Source: Lactobacillus corticis (GTDB lineage Bacteria > Bacillota > Bacilli > Lactobacillales > Lactobacillaceae). From it: a DNA stretch of 64,000 nucleotides. Under the pieces are notes generated by a model. The model worked only from the letters and a program-made list of their open reading frames with translations. It was not told where the DNA came from and made no database searches. How positions within the stretch are numbered: the stretch's first letter is position 1; every line of letters begins with the position of its first letter. The position numbers were made by a program, and so were the translations under genes. The stretch is taken from assembly GCF_018327645.1 (NCBI RefSeq), contig NZ_BMAY01000002.1, positions 1 through 64,000 of the forward strand. Direction: 5' to 3'. Of the stretch, positions 33,227 to 41,396 are shown in pieces.

Positions 33227-33252
33227 ATCCCCCAGCTGAAACAGCTGAGGGA
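33227..33252 (-). terminator. Terminator of the small acidic protein gene
   Basis: TCCCTCAGCTG-ttt-CAGCTGGGGGA then TTTTT on the minus strand. Confidence 0.85.
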
Positions 33253-33283
33253 AGTCGTGAATCAACATAGAAGCTATGCTGGC

Positions 33284-33508
33284 TTATTCACCATCTTCAC
33301 TATTGTCGAGAAAATCATCGTAATTTTCTTGAATTAAGTCAACTAAATTTTCCTTAGGAATCCCTTGATCAGCACTAAAAGCTAAAAAGGCTGAAGATAG
33401 AATGTAGCCAATTTCCTGACCATCATCTAAGTTTTCGCTAAAGTCCATGTTGAGTTGTCCGCTTTCGGGATCAAAACCAATGTTAATAAATTTCTTTGCG
33501 TCGTCCAT
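33284..33508 (-). CDS. Small acidic protein, unknown
   Basis: 74 residues, strongly acidic at the C-terminus (DDFLDNSEDGE), no membrane helix, no Cys. Begins MDDAKKFINIGFDPESG. Monocistronic with RBS AGAGGCG-like and a strong terminator. I do not recognise the family; similar short acidic proteins are widespread in lactobacilli. Confidence 0.65.
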   Translation of the reverse strand: MDDAKKFINIGFDPESGQLNMDFSENLDDGQEIGYILSSAFLAFSADQGIPKENLVDLIQENYDDFLDNSEDGE

Positions 33509-33612
33509 AATTAGCGCCTCTTTCTTGCCAAATATTGGCTTAATAAACTATGATCGATTATCATATATTTATCTTACTACATTCCCCAATTTATTAGAAA
33601 GTGTGATTCTTT

Positions 33613-35016
33613 ATGGAAAAACCTGCAGGAAGATCATCCTGTACTTCAATTTTAATTGGCAAGTCTGCCTCAATCACCGGCAGCGTGGTAATTGGGCGGA
33701 ACGAAGACGCTAAAACAGCTTGGCCCAAGCATTTGGCCTTTCATCAGCATAAAGTCTTCGACCAGGCTCCTGTCTTCAAATCAAAAGACAACAACTTCAC
33801 GCTAACTCTTCCCAAGGAGCGGTTCAGCTACGACGCAACTCCCGAATGGACTGATAAGTACGGCGTGTTTGAAGAAGACGGAATTAATGAATATCATGTG
33901 GCAATGTCAGCAACTGAAAGTGCTTATGCTAACGACCGAGTGCAGGCCATTGACCCCTTCAACACCGACAGCGGCATCTTAGAAGAAGCGATGGTTTCAG
34001 TCGTTCTGCCATATGTCAAAACCGCCAAAGAAGGGGTCGAACGGCTGGGTGCCATTATTGCCGAAGCTGGTGCAGCTGAAGCCGATGGCATTTTATTTGC
34101 CGACCCTGATGAAGCTTGGTATATGGAAATTGGCTCAGGGCACCATTGGGTTGCTAAACGCATCCCTGACGACGAATACGCCGTAGTTGCCAACCAGCTG
34201 TCTATTCAAGAAGTAGCCTTTAACAGCGATGACTTTTTAGCTTCTGCCGGCCTGCGCGAATTTGTCTTCAACAATCAGCTGTGGCCAAAGGATCGGCCAT
34301 TCATCTGGCGGGAAATTTTCGGCACCCATGACGATAGCGACTTGCACTACAACACCCCACGGGTATGGGAAGCCCAAAGACTTTTCAACCCGCACACTGA
34401 ACAAGCTGTGCAAAGTTTCAACCTGCCGTTCAGTCGCCGACCAGAAAAGCCGCTCTCGATTCAAGATGCACAAATGATTTTGAGCGACCACTACGCCAAC
34501 ACGCCATATGATTTAACTAAAAAGCAAAACGCTCAAACTGCGCTCTACCGGCCAATCGGCATTGCGACTACCCAAGAATCCCACCTGCTGGAATTAAACG
34601 GCCAAAAGATGACCCACTGGCTAGCAATGGGCATCGCCAGTCAAAGCGTCTACATTCCGTTCTACCCGCAAGGAAGCAAAACGCCAGAAATGTGGGACAA
34701 GGGGACGGAAACTTACTCTTCCGATTCCGCCTACTGGGTCTTCAAACTGGCTTCAGTCTTAGTTGACCGCGATTGGAGCAAGTACGCACCGCTTTTATCC
34801 GACACCCAAAAGGCAGTTCGGCAAAAAGTCCTGCGCTTGCGCTATGAATACGATCAAAAGCTTGCAACCAGCAGCGAACAAACGGCCTTGGCGGATGAGG
34901 CTAATGCCAAGATGGCTAAAGCAGCAACTGATGCCTACCAGGAACTGATTGCTGACTTAATTACCAAGCAGACTGCCGATTCGCCATTAAAGTTCAAGAT
35001 CGATCCAAATTTATAA
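33613..35016 (+). CDS. pepD: C69-family dipeptidase
   Basis: 467 residues. The N-terminal nucleophile hydrolase motif SSCTSILIGKSASITGS has Cys10, which becomes the new N-terminus and nucleophile after self-cleavage in PepDA-type enzymes. It also has VIGRNEDAKTAWPKH. Length matches lactobacillar PepD (about 470). Cytoplasmic; cleaves dipeptides of broad range. Monocistronic, terminator right behind. Lactobacilli often carry several copies. Confidence 0.9.
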   Translation: MEKPAGRSSCTSILIGKSASITGSVVIGRNEDAKTAWPKHLAFHQHKVFDQAPVFKSKDNNFTLTLPKERFSYDATPEWTDKYGVFEEDGINEYHVAMSATESAYANDRVQAIDPFNTDSGILEEAMVSVVLPYVKTAKEGVERLGAIIAEAGAAEADGILFADPDEAWYMEIGSGHHWVAKRIPDDEYAVVANQLSIQEVAFNSDDFLASAGLREFVFNNQLWPKDRPFIWREIFGTHDDSDLHYNTPRVWEAQRLFNPHTEQAVQSFNLPFSRRPEKPLSIQDAQMILSDHYANTPYDLTKKQNAQTALYRPIGIATTQESHLLELNGQKMTHWLAMGIASQSVYIPFYPQGSKTPEMWDKGTETYSSDSAYWVFKLASVLVDRDWSKYAPLLSDTQKAVRQKVLRLRYEYDQKLATSSEQTALADEANAKMAKAATDAYQELIADLITKQTADSPLKFKIDPNL

Positions 35017-35036
35017 CATATTTTCTAAAAAAATAG

Positions 35037-35073
35037 AAAAATCACACTAGCTCAAATGCTAATGTGATTTTTT
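35037..35073. terminator. Bidirectional terminator
   Basis: AAAATCACACTAG-ctcaaatg-CTAATGTGATTTTTT between the convergent pepD and hrtA-like genes. Confidence 0.8.
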
Positions 35074-35125
35074 ATTTACGCTTTTTCAAAAAGTGTTATG
35101 TTATTTAAAACATTACCTGCTTGGG

Positions 35126-35800
35126 CTACTTTTCTTTGGTCAATTGCCCATCAAGCATTTGGTAGATGTGATCAGCATACTGCTTCAGTCGTTCATCGTG
35201 CGTTACCAAAATAATCGCCTTATCCCGGCTGCGGGCCAGATTTTGGAACAGCTTGCCGACTTCGGCAACATTAGCCGAGTCAAGAGAAGCAGTTGGTTCA
35301 TCCGCCAGCAAAAATGTTGGATCCGCATATAAAGCCCGTGCAATTGAAACCCGCTGCTGCTGACCGCCGGAAAGTTCACCCGGATATTTCTTGGTCAACT
35401 TGTCCACGCCTAATTGTTTAAGCAGCTTAGCTAGTTCAGCTTGGCTCAAGTTGCCTTGCTTTTTAACTTTATCGACCAGCTTGAACTGATCGGCGACAGT
35501 TAAATATGGAACGAGGTTATAAGCTTGCAAAACAAAGCCAATCTTGTTCAAACGCAGACTATTAGTTTCTTTGTTAGATAAGTTGCTAATATCTTGCCCA
35601 TCAACGACAATCTTGCCGCTAGTGGCTTTTTGCAAAGAACCAACTATCGTCAGCATCGTACTCTTACCAGCACCACTGGGACCCATAATTAAAACCACTT
35701 CGCCTTTTTCAGCCTTGAAATTGATCCCTTTCAGGGCGTTTACAGCTGCGTCGCCTTTACCGTAAACCTTGGTTACATTCGTTAATTCAATCGCTGCCAT
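35126..35800 (-). CDS. hrtA: Heme-efflux type ABC ATPase
   Basis: 224-residue MacB/LolD-class ATPase: Walker A GPSGAGKST, signature LSGGQQQRVSIARAL, Walker B FLLADEPTASLD, H-loop THDE. It lies two bases after the FtsX-type permease gene. With the TetR gene upstream the trio has the order and sizes of Lactococcus hrtR-hrtB-hrtA, which exports heme. The name rests mainly on the regulator and operators. Confidence 0.75.
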   Translation of the reverse strand: MAAIELTNVTKVYGKGDAAVNALKGINFKAEKGEVVLIMGPSGAGKSTMLTIVGSLQKATSGKIVVDGQDISNLSNKETNSLRLNKIGFVLQAYNLVPYLTVADQFKLVDKVKKQGNLSQAELAKLLKQLGVDKLTKKYPGELSGGQQQRVSIARALYADPTFLLADEPTASLDSANVAEVGKLFQNLARSRDKAIILVTHDERLKQYADHIYQMLDGQLTKEK

Positions 35801-35802
35801 TT

Positions 35803-36861
35803 TTATGCTCCAATCGCTGAAACTGGGTCAACTTTCAAGATTGACCGTACTGGAATCAAACTGCCGATTAAGCCCATCAAGAGCATCCCGACGCTGCCTG
35901 CAAGCATAATTGCCGGCGTGAATGCCATTGGCACAACTGGTGGCATGGCCGCCATCGTAATTGTCATCATGATTAAGCCTAAAGCAACGCCAAGCACCAT
36001 CAGAATTAATGATTGAATCATGGTAGCGCCAACTAAAGTGCGGCTGGGAATCCCTTGTGCCCGCATAACAGCGAAGTTGTTCAGCTTTTGCATGGTTAAG
36101 ATGTACAAGAAAACTGCCACAACGATCAAGGAAATCACAAACAAGAAGCCGATCATCATTTCAAAAGTCATGTTTTGAGCAGTGTAGCCTGGCAGCTTGT
36201 TAATGAAGTGCTTGATGTCGTAAGTCTTGGCATTCTTGTGCTTATATGACAACGACTTTTGTGAAACTACCCCGGAAGCCACTACGTTAGGTGCAGTTAC
36301 GTGCAATTTCTTCCAAGTAGCTAAACTGCCGTAGATGATTGGTGCAATGTTGATCTTGGCATTTTTAACAAAACCAACGATCTTGTACTTGCCTTTAGTT
36401 CCGCTCAAAGTAATCTTGTCGCCCAGCTTGTAGCCACGCTGTTGAAAAGCTTGATCGACCACTACTTCATGGTTGGTCTTAGCCTTGCGCCCGCTAGTCA
36501 GCTCCAAATCTTTATAAATGAATTCAGATTTCTTAATGCCCAAAAATTGTGCAGATAAAGAAGGTCGGCCACTCTTCTTGGCAACCGTAGCAGTTTGCCC
36601 GACATAGGCATCATGCTTGGTTAAATCTAAATTTTTCAAATCATTCTTAGTCAGAACTGACTGGTTCATGCTCAAGTTAGCATTTTGATTTAAAATTACG
36701 CTTTTAGCCTGCCAGCTTTCCAGCGCTTGCGTGTTTTCGCTGGCCAAGCCGATAGCTAATGATGACAACATAAAGATCAGATAGCTGATCAGAAAAATAA
36801 TCAAAACAATTAAGCCGTAACGCAGCTTTTCATGTTTGATTTCCTTTAATGCTAGGAACAT
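35803..36861 (-). CDS. hrtB: FtsX-type ABC permease, heme efflux
   Basis: 352 residues with the MacB/FtsX layout: one N-terminal helix (about 17-38), a large extracytoplasmic domain (about 40-225) and three C-terminal helices. HrtB proteins are about 350 residues. It is three bases after the TetR gene and two before the ATPase. Role as heme exporter is inferred from context. Confidence 0.75.
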   Translation of the reverse strand: MFLALKEIKHEKLRYGLIVLIIFLISYLIFMLSSLAIGLASENTQALESWQAKSVILNQNANLSMNQSVLTKNDLKNLDLTKHDAYVGQTATVAKKSGRPSLSAQFLGIKKSEFIYKDLELTSGRKAKTNHEVVVDQAFQQRGYKLGDKITLSGTKGKYKIVGFVKNAKINIAPIIYGSLATWKKLHVTAPNVVASGVVSQKSLSYKHKNAKTYDIKHFINKLPGYTAQNMTFEMMIGFLFVISLIVVAVFLYILTMQKLNNFAVMRAQGIPSRTLVGATMIQSLILMVLGVALGLIMMTITMAAMPPVVPMAFTPAIMLAGSVGMLLMGLIGSLIPVRSILKVDPVSAIGA

Positions 36862-36864
36862 TTT

Positions 36865-37383
36865 TTACCCCTTATGCAATATCTCCAATACTTTTTTAAA
36901 GCGATCAAAGTTGGCTTGCCGATTCTCCGGATCAAACAAACCAAGTTTAATGGTCGCATGACTCAGTTCCATCACAGCCCAAATTTTCGGGGGGATTCGC
37001 AGCAAACGAGCTGAACTCTTTTGCACGTCGCTTCCTACTTGGCTTTCGTTATAAGCCAAGTGCATTTTGATTAGATCATAATATTGACTGTGCTCAGCCT
37101 GATCCACAAACCGGGCTACCCGTTGATAAATTGCTTCAACCGAGAAGTCCCGTTCATCGATTCCCGTGTGGATATCCTTCATGGCCAATTGGTACACGTA
37201 GTTGTAAGCATCAGTCAGATCATCAAAGTACTTGTAGAAAGCCCCTCTGGCAATCCCGGCTTCCTTAACGATCCGCGCTACTTGCGCGTCGGTTAATTTA
37301 TGTGAACTGAATTCGGTTAGTAAAGCGGAAGTTACACGCTGCTTTTTGTCAGCAGACAGGTTTTCGAAAGTTGCTTTTACCAT
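36865..37383 (-). CDS. hrtR: HrtR-like TetR regulator (heme sensor)
   Basis: 172 residues from ATG 37383 (GGAGG RBS seven bases upstream). The N-terminus VKATFENLSADKKQRV and ARGAFYKYFDDLTDAY follow the pattern of Lactococcus HrtR. A His falls at residue 72 (MKDIHTG), the position of one axial heme ligand known for that protein; His142 (MELSHATI) could be the second, near the known His149. Two palindromes TGACAC-N-GTGTCA in its promoter match the reported HrtR operator core. The operon is thus probably induced by heme. Confidence 0.75.
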   Translation of the reverse strand: MVKATFENLSADKKQRVTSALLTEFSSHKLTDAQVARIVKEAGIARGAFYKYFDDLTDAYNYVYQLAMKDIHTGIDERDFSVEAIYQRVARFVDQAEHSQYYDLIKMHLAYNESQVGSDVQKSSARLLRIPPKIWAVMELSHATIKLGLFDPENRQANFDRFKKVLEILHKG

Positions 37384-37393
37384 AGTTTCCTCC

Positions 37394-37457
37394 AAGTGAC
37401 ACCGTGTCACTTTGCCTTACGTTCTCTATTATCCGCGAAAGTGACACCATGTCAATA
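37394..37457 (-). promoter_or_regulatory. hrt promoter with two TetR-type operators
   Basis: Site 1, AAGTGACAC-C-GTGTCACTT (37394-37412), a perfect 19-bp palindrome over the RBS region. Site 2, AAGTGACACCATGTCAATA (37439-37457), covers the -35 TTGACA (complement of 37450-37455). A -10 GATAAT lies 16 bp downstream. Binding at both sites would block transcription. Confidence 0.8.
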
Positions 37458-37464
37458 AATTTGA

Positions 37465-37491
37465 ATAAAAAAAGAGCAGAACTTGCTCTTT
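37465..37491 (-). terminator. Terminator of the histidine phosphatase gene
   Basis: AAAGAGC-aagttct-GCTCTTT then T-run on the minus strand, directly after the stop at 37502. Confidence 0.8.
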
Positions 37492-37501
37492 CCATTCTAA
37501 C

Positions 37502-38098
37502 TTAAAGCAGGGTGCGGTTGTAGTACATCAAGCGCCAAGTCCCTGCTTTATGGGAAAATTTCACCATCCCCAAATTATCCAGCATGGCAACCTGGGTGAA
37601 GTTGCCGTTAGTCAATAAATGCGCGCTAGCAGCTCGAATCAAAGTACTGTGGCTGAAAACGACAATTTTGTCATGCGGATGCTGCGCCAGCAGGTCATCA
37701 AGAAAAGCTCCAGCCCGCTGGCGGCAATGCTCTTGGGTTTCACCATGGCCATATTGGTAGTAGCCAGCAGAAATTTTACCCCAAGCATCATAGGCGTCAG
37801 GATACAGCTGGCGTAATTTAGCAGATTCCTTGCCGTCCCAAGTACCATAGTCAAACTCTAACAGGCGCTGGTCCTGAATGATCGGCTGATGACCACGTAC
37901 AAAAATTTGGGCCGTCTCTAGTGCCCGTTTAGCTGGGCTTGAATACACCAAGTCATAAAGATCGGGATTAAATTTTTCAGCAGCCCGATAGGCATCTGTC
38001 CGCCCTTGATCATTTAAGGGGTAGTCAAAACGGCTGCCCTGGATTCGATGCTGGCGGTTAAGTTCTGTTTGTCCATGTCGAATAAGTGTTATTTCCAT
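37502..38098 (-). CDS. Histidine phosphatase family protein (phosphoglycerate-mutase-like)
   Basis: 198 residues. Catalytic motif LIRHGQTELNRQHRIQG at the N-terminus (His in RHG), the second His in FSHSTLIRAA (about 149) and LLEFDYGTWDG in between. This is the branch of small phosphatases of broad specificity rather than the glycolytic enzyme (which is about 230 residues). Monocistronic, divergent from the esterase gene. Confidence 0.88.
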   Translation of the reverse strand: MEITLIRHGQTELNRQHRIQGSRFDYPLNDQGRTDAYRAAEKFNPDLYDLVYSSPAKRALETAQIFVRGHQPIIQDQRLLEFDYGTWDGKESAKLRQLYPDAYDAWGKISAGYYQYGHGETQEHCRQRAGAFLDDLLAQHPHDKIVVFSHSTLIRAASAHLLTNGNFTQVAMLDNLGMVKFSHKAGTWRLMYYNRTLL

Positions 38099-38203
38099 CT
38101 GTTCTTCCTTTGTTTCTTAAGCAGCTTTACCGTTTTTTTAGTCAATTAGCTACTAAAAAGGCTACAATTAAGTTAGAAAAAATACAACTGAAAGGGAACT
38201 ATC

Positions 38204-38947
38204 ATGGGAAAAATCACAATACAACGAGATGGCTTGACCTTAGTCGGCGAACGAGAAGAACCCTTCGGCGAAATTTATGACATGGCCATTTTGATGCATG
38301 GCTTCACCAGTAATCGTAATACGCCGCTTTTGCGGACAATCGCCAATCATTTGCGCGATGAAAATGTTGCCAGTGTCAGATTTGATTTCAACGGCCATGG
38401 CGATAGCGACGGTGAATTTGAAAAGATGACGGTAGCTAACGAAATTGCGGATGCGCAGGCAATCCTAGAATACGTCCGGACTGATCCGCATGTCCGCAGC
38501 ATTTATTTAGTCGGCCACTCGCAAGGCGGAGTGGTGGCTTCAATGCTGGCCGGACTTTATCCGGATGTCATTAAAAAACTCGTGCTCTTGGCACCGGCTG
38601 CGGTTTTAAAAGACGATGCTAAAAACGGCAATACCCAAGGAGCCCGCTACAATCCCGACCACATCCCCAATTATGTGCCTTTAGGCGATAAGCATCTTGG
38701 GGGCTTTTACTTGCGGGTTGCACAAGTTTTGCCAATTTACGAGATTGCGGGACGCTACTACGGCGACAGTCTGGTAATTGCGGCCGAGCATGATCAAATT
38801 GTTCCTAAAAAATACCTGGATAAATATCATGAGATCTATTCCCGCAGTCAACTGATCACCATCCCTAACGCTGACCATAGTTTTACTGCTGAATTTACAC
38901 AGCCAGCTGCTGAAAAAGTTTGCGACTTTCTCAAACCGCTCTTTTAA
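38204..38947 (+). CDS. Cinnamoyl (feruloyl) esterase
   Basis: 247-residue alpha/beta hydrolase. Ser106 in GHSQGG, Asp197 in EHDQIV and His225 in NADHSF fall at exactly the positions of the triad of L. johnsonii LJ0536, and the surrounding blocks (HGFTSNRNTPLL, RFDFNGHGDSDGEF) are alike. Those enzymes release ferulic, caffeic or p-coumaric acid from dietary esters inside the cell. RBS AAAGGGAA; -10 TACAAT near 38163-38168. Its stop overlaps the convergent yaaA gene by four bases. Confidence 0.88.
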   Translation: MGKITIQRDGLTLVGEREEPFGEIYDMAILMHGFTSNRNTPLLRTIANHLRDENVASVRFDFNGHGDSDGEFEKMTVANEIADAQAILEYVRTDPHVRSIYLVGHSQGGVVASMLAGLYPDVIKKLVLLAPAAVLKDDAKNGNTQGARYNPDHIPNYVPLGDKHLGGFYLRVAQVLPIYEIAGRYYGDSLVIAAEHDQIVPKKYLDKYHEIYSRSQLITIPNADHSFTAEFTQPAAEKVCDFLKPLF

Positions 38948-39705
38948 TGCCGCGTAAAATCAAACTCAGTACGGAAAACGTAATTCGTTTCCGTGCTGTT
39001 TTTTTCGTCAAAAACAAAGCCAAAATCGTTAAACTCACGCAGTTCTTCGGGCTGATCAAGGGCCTTTTCACAGATAAACTTGGTTAATTCCCCCCGGGCC
39101 ATTTTGGCATGAACCCCGACTGTCTTCCATTTACCCTGCTTAAGCTCTTGAAAATCAACCGTGATCATGGTGCGACCATTGCCTAAATAAGGTGCGATAG
39201 CCTTGGAATATTCTTTAGAAGCCAGATTAATCACAGTGTCAGTATCTTGGAACAGGTTATCAGCTAATTTGCTGCCCCAGAAATGATATAAATTGCCATC
39301 GCCAAAACCCGGAAGTTTATTTTTCATCTCCAAGCGATAAGGATTAACTCCGTCAAACAATCGCAAAACCCCGTAAAGTCCAGATAAAATCCGCACATGA
39401 TCCTGCATAAAAGCTAAAGCTGCCTGGTCAAAAATATCCGGGGTCAGGTACTGGTATTGGATGCCGCTAAATGAGAAAACTGCCGGCGTTAAATTCTCCG
39501 TAAAATTCAAGTCCTGCAATTGGTCGATTCCCACCTGCGTAATTGCCGGACTTGACTGCCAAATCGCTGCTAATTGTTCACGGTTTTGCGTAAGCAAAAA
39601 GTCCCGCAGTTCTTTAGCTTCAGGCAAAAATTGCGGGGGCGTTTTGGCTGAAAAATCGTTGTTCTTAACTTCCATCTTCATGGCTGGGGAAATAATTGTT
39701 TTCAT
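38944..39705 (-). CDS. yaaA: YaaA peroxide-stress protein (DUF328/UPF0246)
   Basis: 253 residues from MKTIISPAMKM (ATG 39705; the ATG six bases earlier abuts the AGAGG RBS). Motifs GLYGVLRLFDGVNPYRLEMK and NLASKEYSKAI are typical of the family, which lowers free iron and DNA damage during peroxide stress in E. coli. It overlaps the convergent esterase gene by four bases. Confidence 0.9.
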   Translation of the reverse strand: MKTIISPAMKMEVKNNDFSAKTPPQFLPEAKELRDFLLTQNREQLAAIWQSSPAITQVGIDQLQDLNFTENLTPAVFSFSGIQYQYLTPDIFDQAALAFMQDHVRILSGLYGVLRLFDGVNPYRLEMKNKLPGFGDGNLYHFWGSKLADNLFQDTDTVINLASKEYSKAIAPYLGNGRTMITVDFQELKQGKWKTVGVHAKMARGELTKFICEKALDQPEELREFNDFGFVFDEKNSTETNYVFRTEFDFTRH

Positions 39706-39824
39706 GGTCATCCTCTTTTTCGTTCTTTCGTGCTTTTCGTTCTTTTTTACTATTCTAACCTAAATCGTTGCAAATACCGGAAAACTGCTTCACACTGATA
39801 AGAAGAATGTTTTAGGAGGAAATT

Positions 39825-40457
39825 ATGAATCCAGATTTTGGCTTAATTTTGCATTTTGACAGCAAGCAAAACCCCGACGACTTAGTCAAGCTTGCCCGCA
39901 ATATCGGCGCTCGAGCAGTCAGCTTTGACCAAGTTACGCCTGAAGTTGAGGCAGCTTTAGATAAATACACGATTAAATTAGCTGACCAAAGCGGCGTTGA
40001 CCTGCCCGAAGATCCAGTTGACTTAATGGTCAAAAACCGCCTAGCTGGCAAGGCGACTTGTTTCAACATCCCGACAGCGAATGGGCAAATTGAGCAAACA
40101 ACTAAAGCCAAGCTTGAACAGATCAACGAATGGATCCACTTATTCGGCCATGCCTTTAACGAAAGTACCAACAGCGAGCTAACGGTCGACGGCGACGGCT
40201 ACATTATGGAAAACCGTCACATGGCCTACCAGAAGTATGTTTATCTGCATACGCCATTTCCAAAGTCAATCGTCGTCAAGGGCTTGGATCAGGCACCTAA
40301 CCGGGTTGAATTGATCGACCAGCGAGTGGAGCTGGACTTTAAGTTTGACCAGGATTTAACTATCGAACTTCCAGAAATTGCAACGCCATTTGCTTGGATT
40401 ATCGTTCGCATCCAGGCTCACCGCGAAGAAGATGACTGGGAAGAAACCAAATTTTAA
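39825..40457 (+). CDS. Conserved-looking soluble protein, unknown
   Basis: 210 residues, acidic, no membrane helix. It begins MNPDFGLILHFDSKQNPDD after a strong TTAGGAGG RBS and ends in an acidic stretch EEDDWEETKF. The second half (PFPKSIVVKGL ... IIVRIQAHRE) looks like a beta-rich domain. The codon use is normal for the window and it has its own terminator, so it is a real gene, but I do not recognise it. Confidence 0.6.
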   Translation: MNPDFGLILHFDSKQNPDDLVKLARNIGARAVSFDQVTPEVEAALDKYTIKLADQSGVDLPEDPVDLMVKNRLAGKATCFNIPTANGQIEQTTKAKLEQINEWIHLFGHAFNESTNSELTVDGDGYIMENRHMAYQKYVYLHTPFPKSIVVKGLDQAPNRVELIDQRVELDFKFDQDLTIELPEIATPFAWIIVRIQAHREEDDWEETKF

Positions 40458-40466
40458 TTTGTTAAC

Positions 40467-40505
40467 AGAAAAAGCAGCTTGGAAATTTCTAAACTGCTTT
40501 TTTTC
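40467..40505. terminator. Bidirectional terminator
   Basis: AAAAAGCAG ... CTGCTTTTTT with a loose 16-nt middle, between the convergent unknown gene and murQ. Confidence 0.7.
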
Positions 40506-41396
40506 TTACTTCAAAATTTCACTAATTCGACCATGATGCTGCTCTAGCAACTCTTTAGCTTCACTAGCTTTCTTGCCAGTCTTTGCCATCACAATAGCAA
40601 CCGGGACATTATTGTCAGCATCCCTTAGAAGTTCAGCTGCTTTATCAGGCGAAATCCCGACCGCAGCATTAATAATCCGACATGCCCGGTCTACCAGCTT
40701 CTGATTAGTTGGCAAAACATCAACCATGACATTTTCATAAACCTTGCCCTGCTGGACCATCACTCCAGTAGAGATCATATTCAAAATCATCTTTTGCGCC
40801 GTTCCGGCCTTCATTCTAGTCGAACCGGTAACTACTTCCGGACCAGTCACAGCTTCAATCGCAATGTCGGCATGCTGACCAATTTGGCTGTCTTTAACGC
40901 ATGCCACTGAAACTCCTAAAGCACCGACTTCTTTAGCATAATCCAAACCGCCAATAACATATGGCGTCCTACCCGATGCTGCTAGGCCAATTACAGTGTC
41001 GTCTGCGGTTAGGTCCAGCTTTTGCAAGTCAGCTCGAGCTAATTTCGGTGAATCTTCCGCCCCTTCAACAGCCTGGTACATTGCGCTAGCTCCACCAGCG
41101 ATTAAGCCGACTGCCCGCTCAGGACTAATGCCGTAAGTGGGCACCAATTCGACTGCATCTAAGACTCCCAAGCGTCCGCTAGTACCGGCGCCAAGATAGA
41201 TGATGCGGCCACCTTTAGCATAGCGCTTGCTAATCGCAGTTATGGCCTGCGCGATTGCCTGATCAGCTTGGGCAACTGCTAAAGCTACCGCCTGATCTTC
41301 GTGATTAATTGTCTTGACTAAATCCAGCGCAGACATTTGATCCAAATGCATCGTATTTGGATTGCGCTGTTCAGTAGTTAAATCTTTAATTGCCAT
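40506..41396 (-). CDS. murQ: N-acetylmuramic acid 6-phosphate etherase
   Basis: 296-residue SIS-domain protein. Motif IIYLGAGTSGRLGVLDAVEL (about 63-82), then GGASAMYQAVEGAEDS with the catalytic Glu region and GSTRMKAGTAQKM. It cleaves MurNAc-6P to GlcNAc-6P and D-lactate. It overlaps murP by one base (TAATG) as last gene of the mupG-murP-murQ cluster, and so completes recycling of wall sugars. Confidence 0.94.
   Translation of the reverse strand: MAIKDLTTEQRNPNTMHLDQMSALDLVKTINHEDQAVALAVAQADQAIAQAITAISKRYAKGGRIIYLGAGTSGRLGVLDAVELVPTYGISPERAVGLIAGGASAMYQAVEGAEDSPKLARADLQKLDLTADDTVIGLAASGRTPYVIGGLDYAKEVGALGVSVACVKDSQIGQHADIAIEAVTGPEVVTGSTRMKAGTAQKMILNMISTGVMVQQGKVYENVMVDVLPTNQKLVDRACRIINAAVGISPDKAAELLRDADNNVPVAIVMAKTGKKASEAKELLEQHHGRISEILK

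Noticed and set aside
33613-33660. Cys at the start of the C69 dipeptidase as a lipobox
   Set aside because: There is no hydrophobic signal; SSCTSI is the Ntn-hydrolase nucleophile motif.
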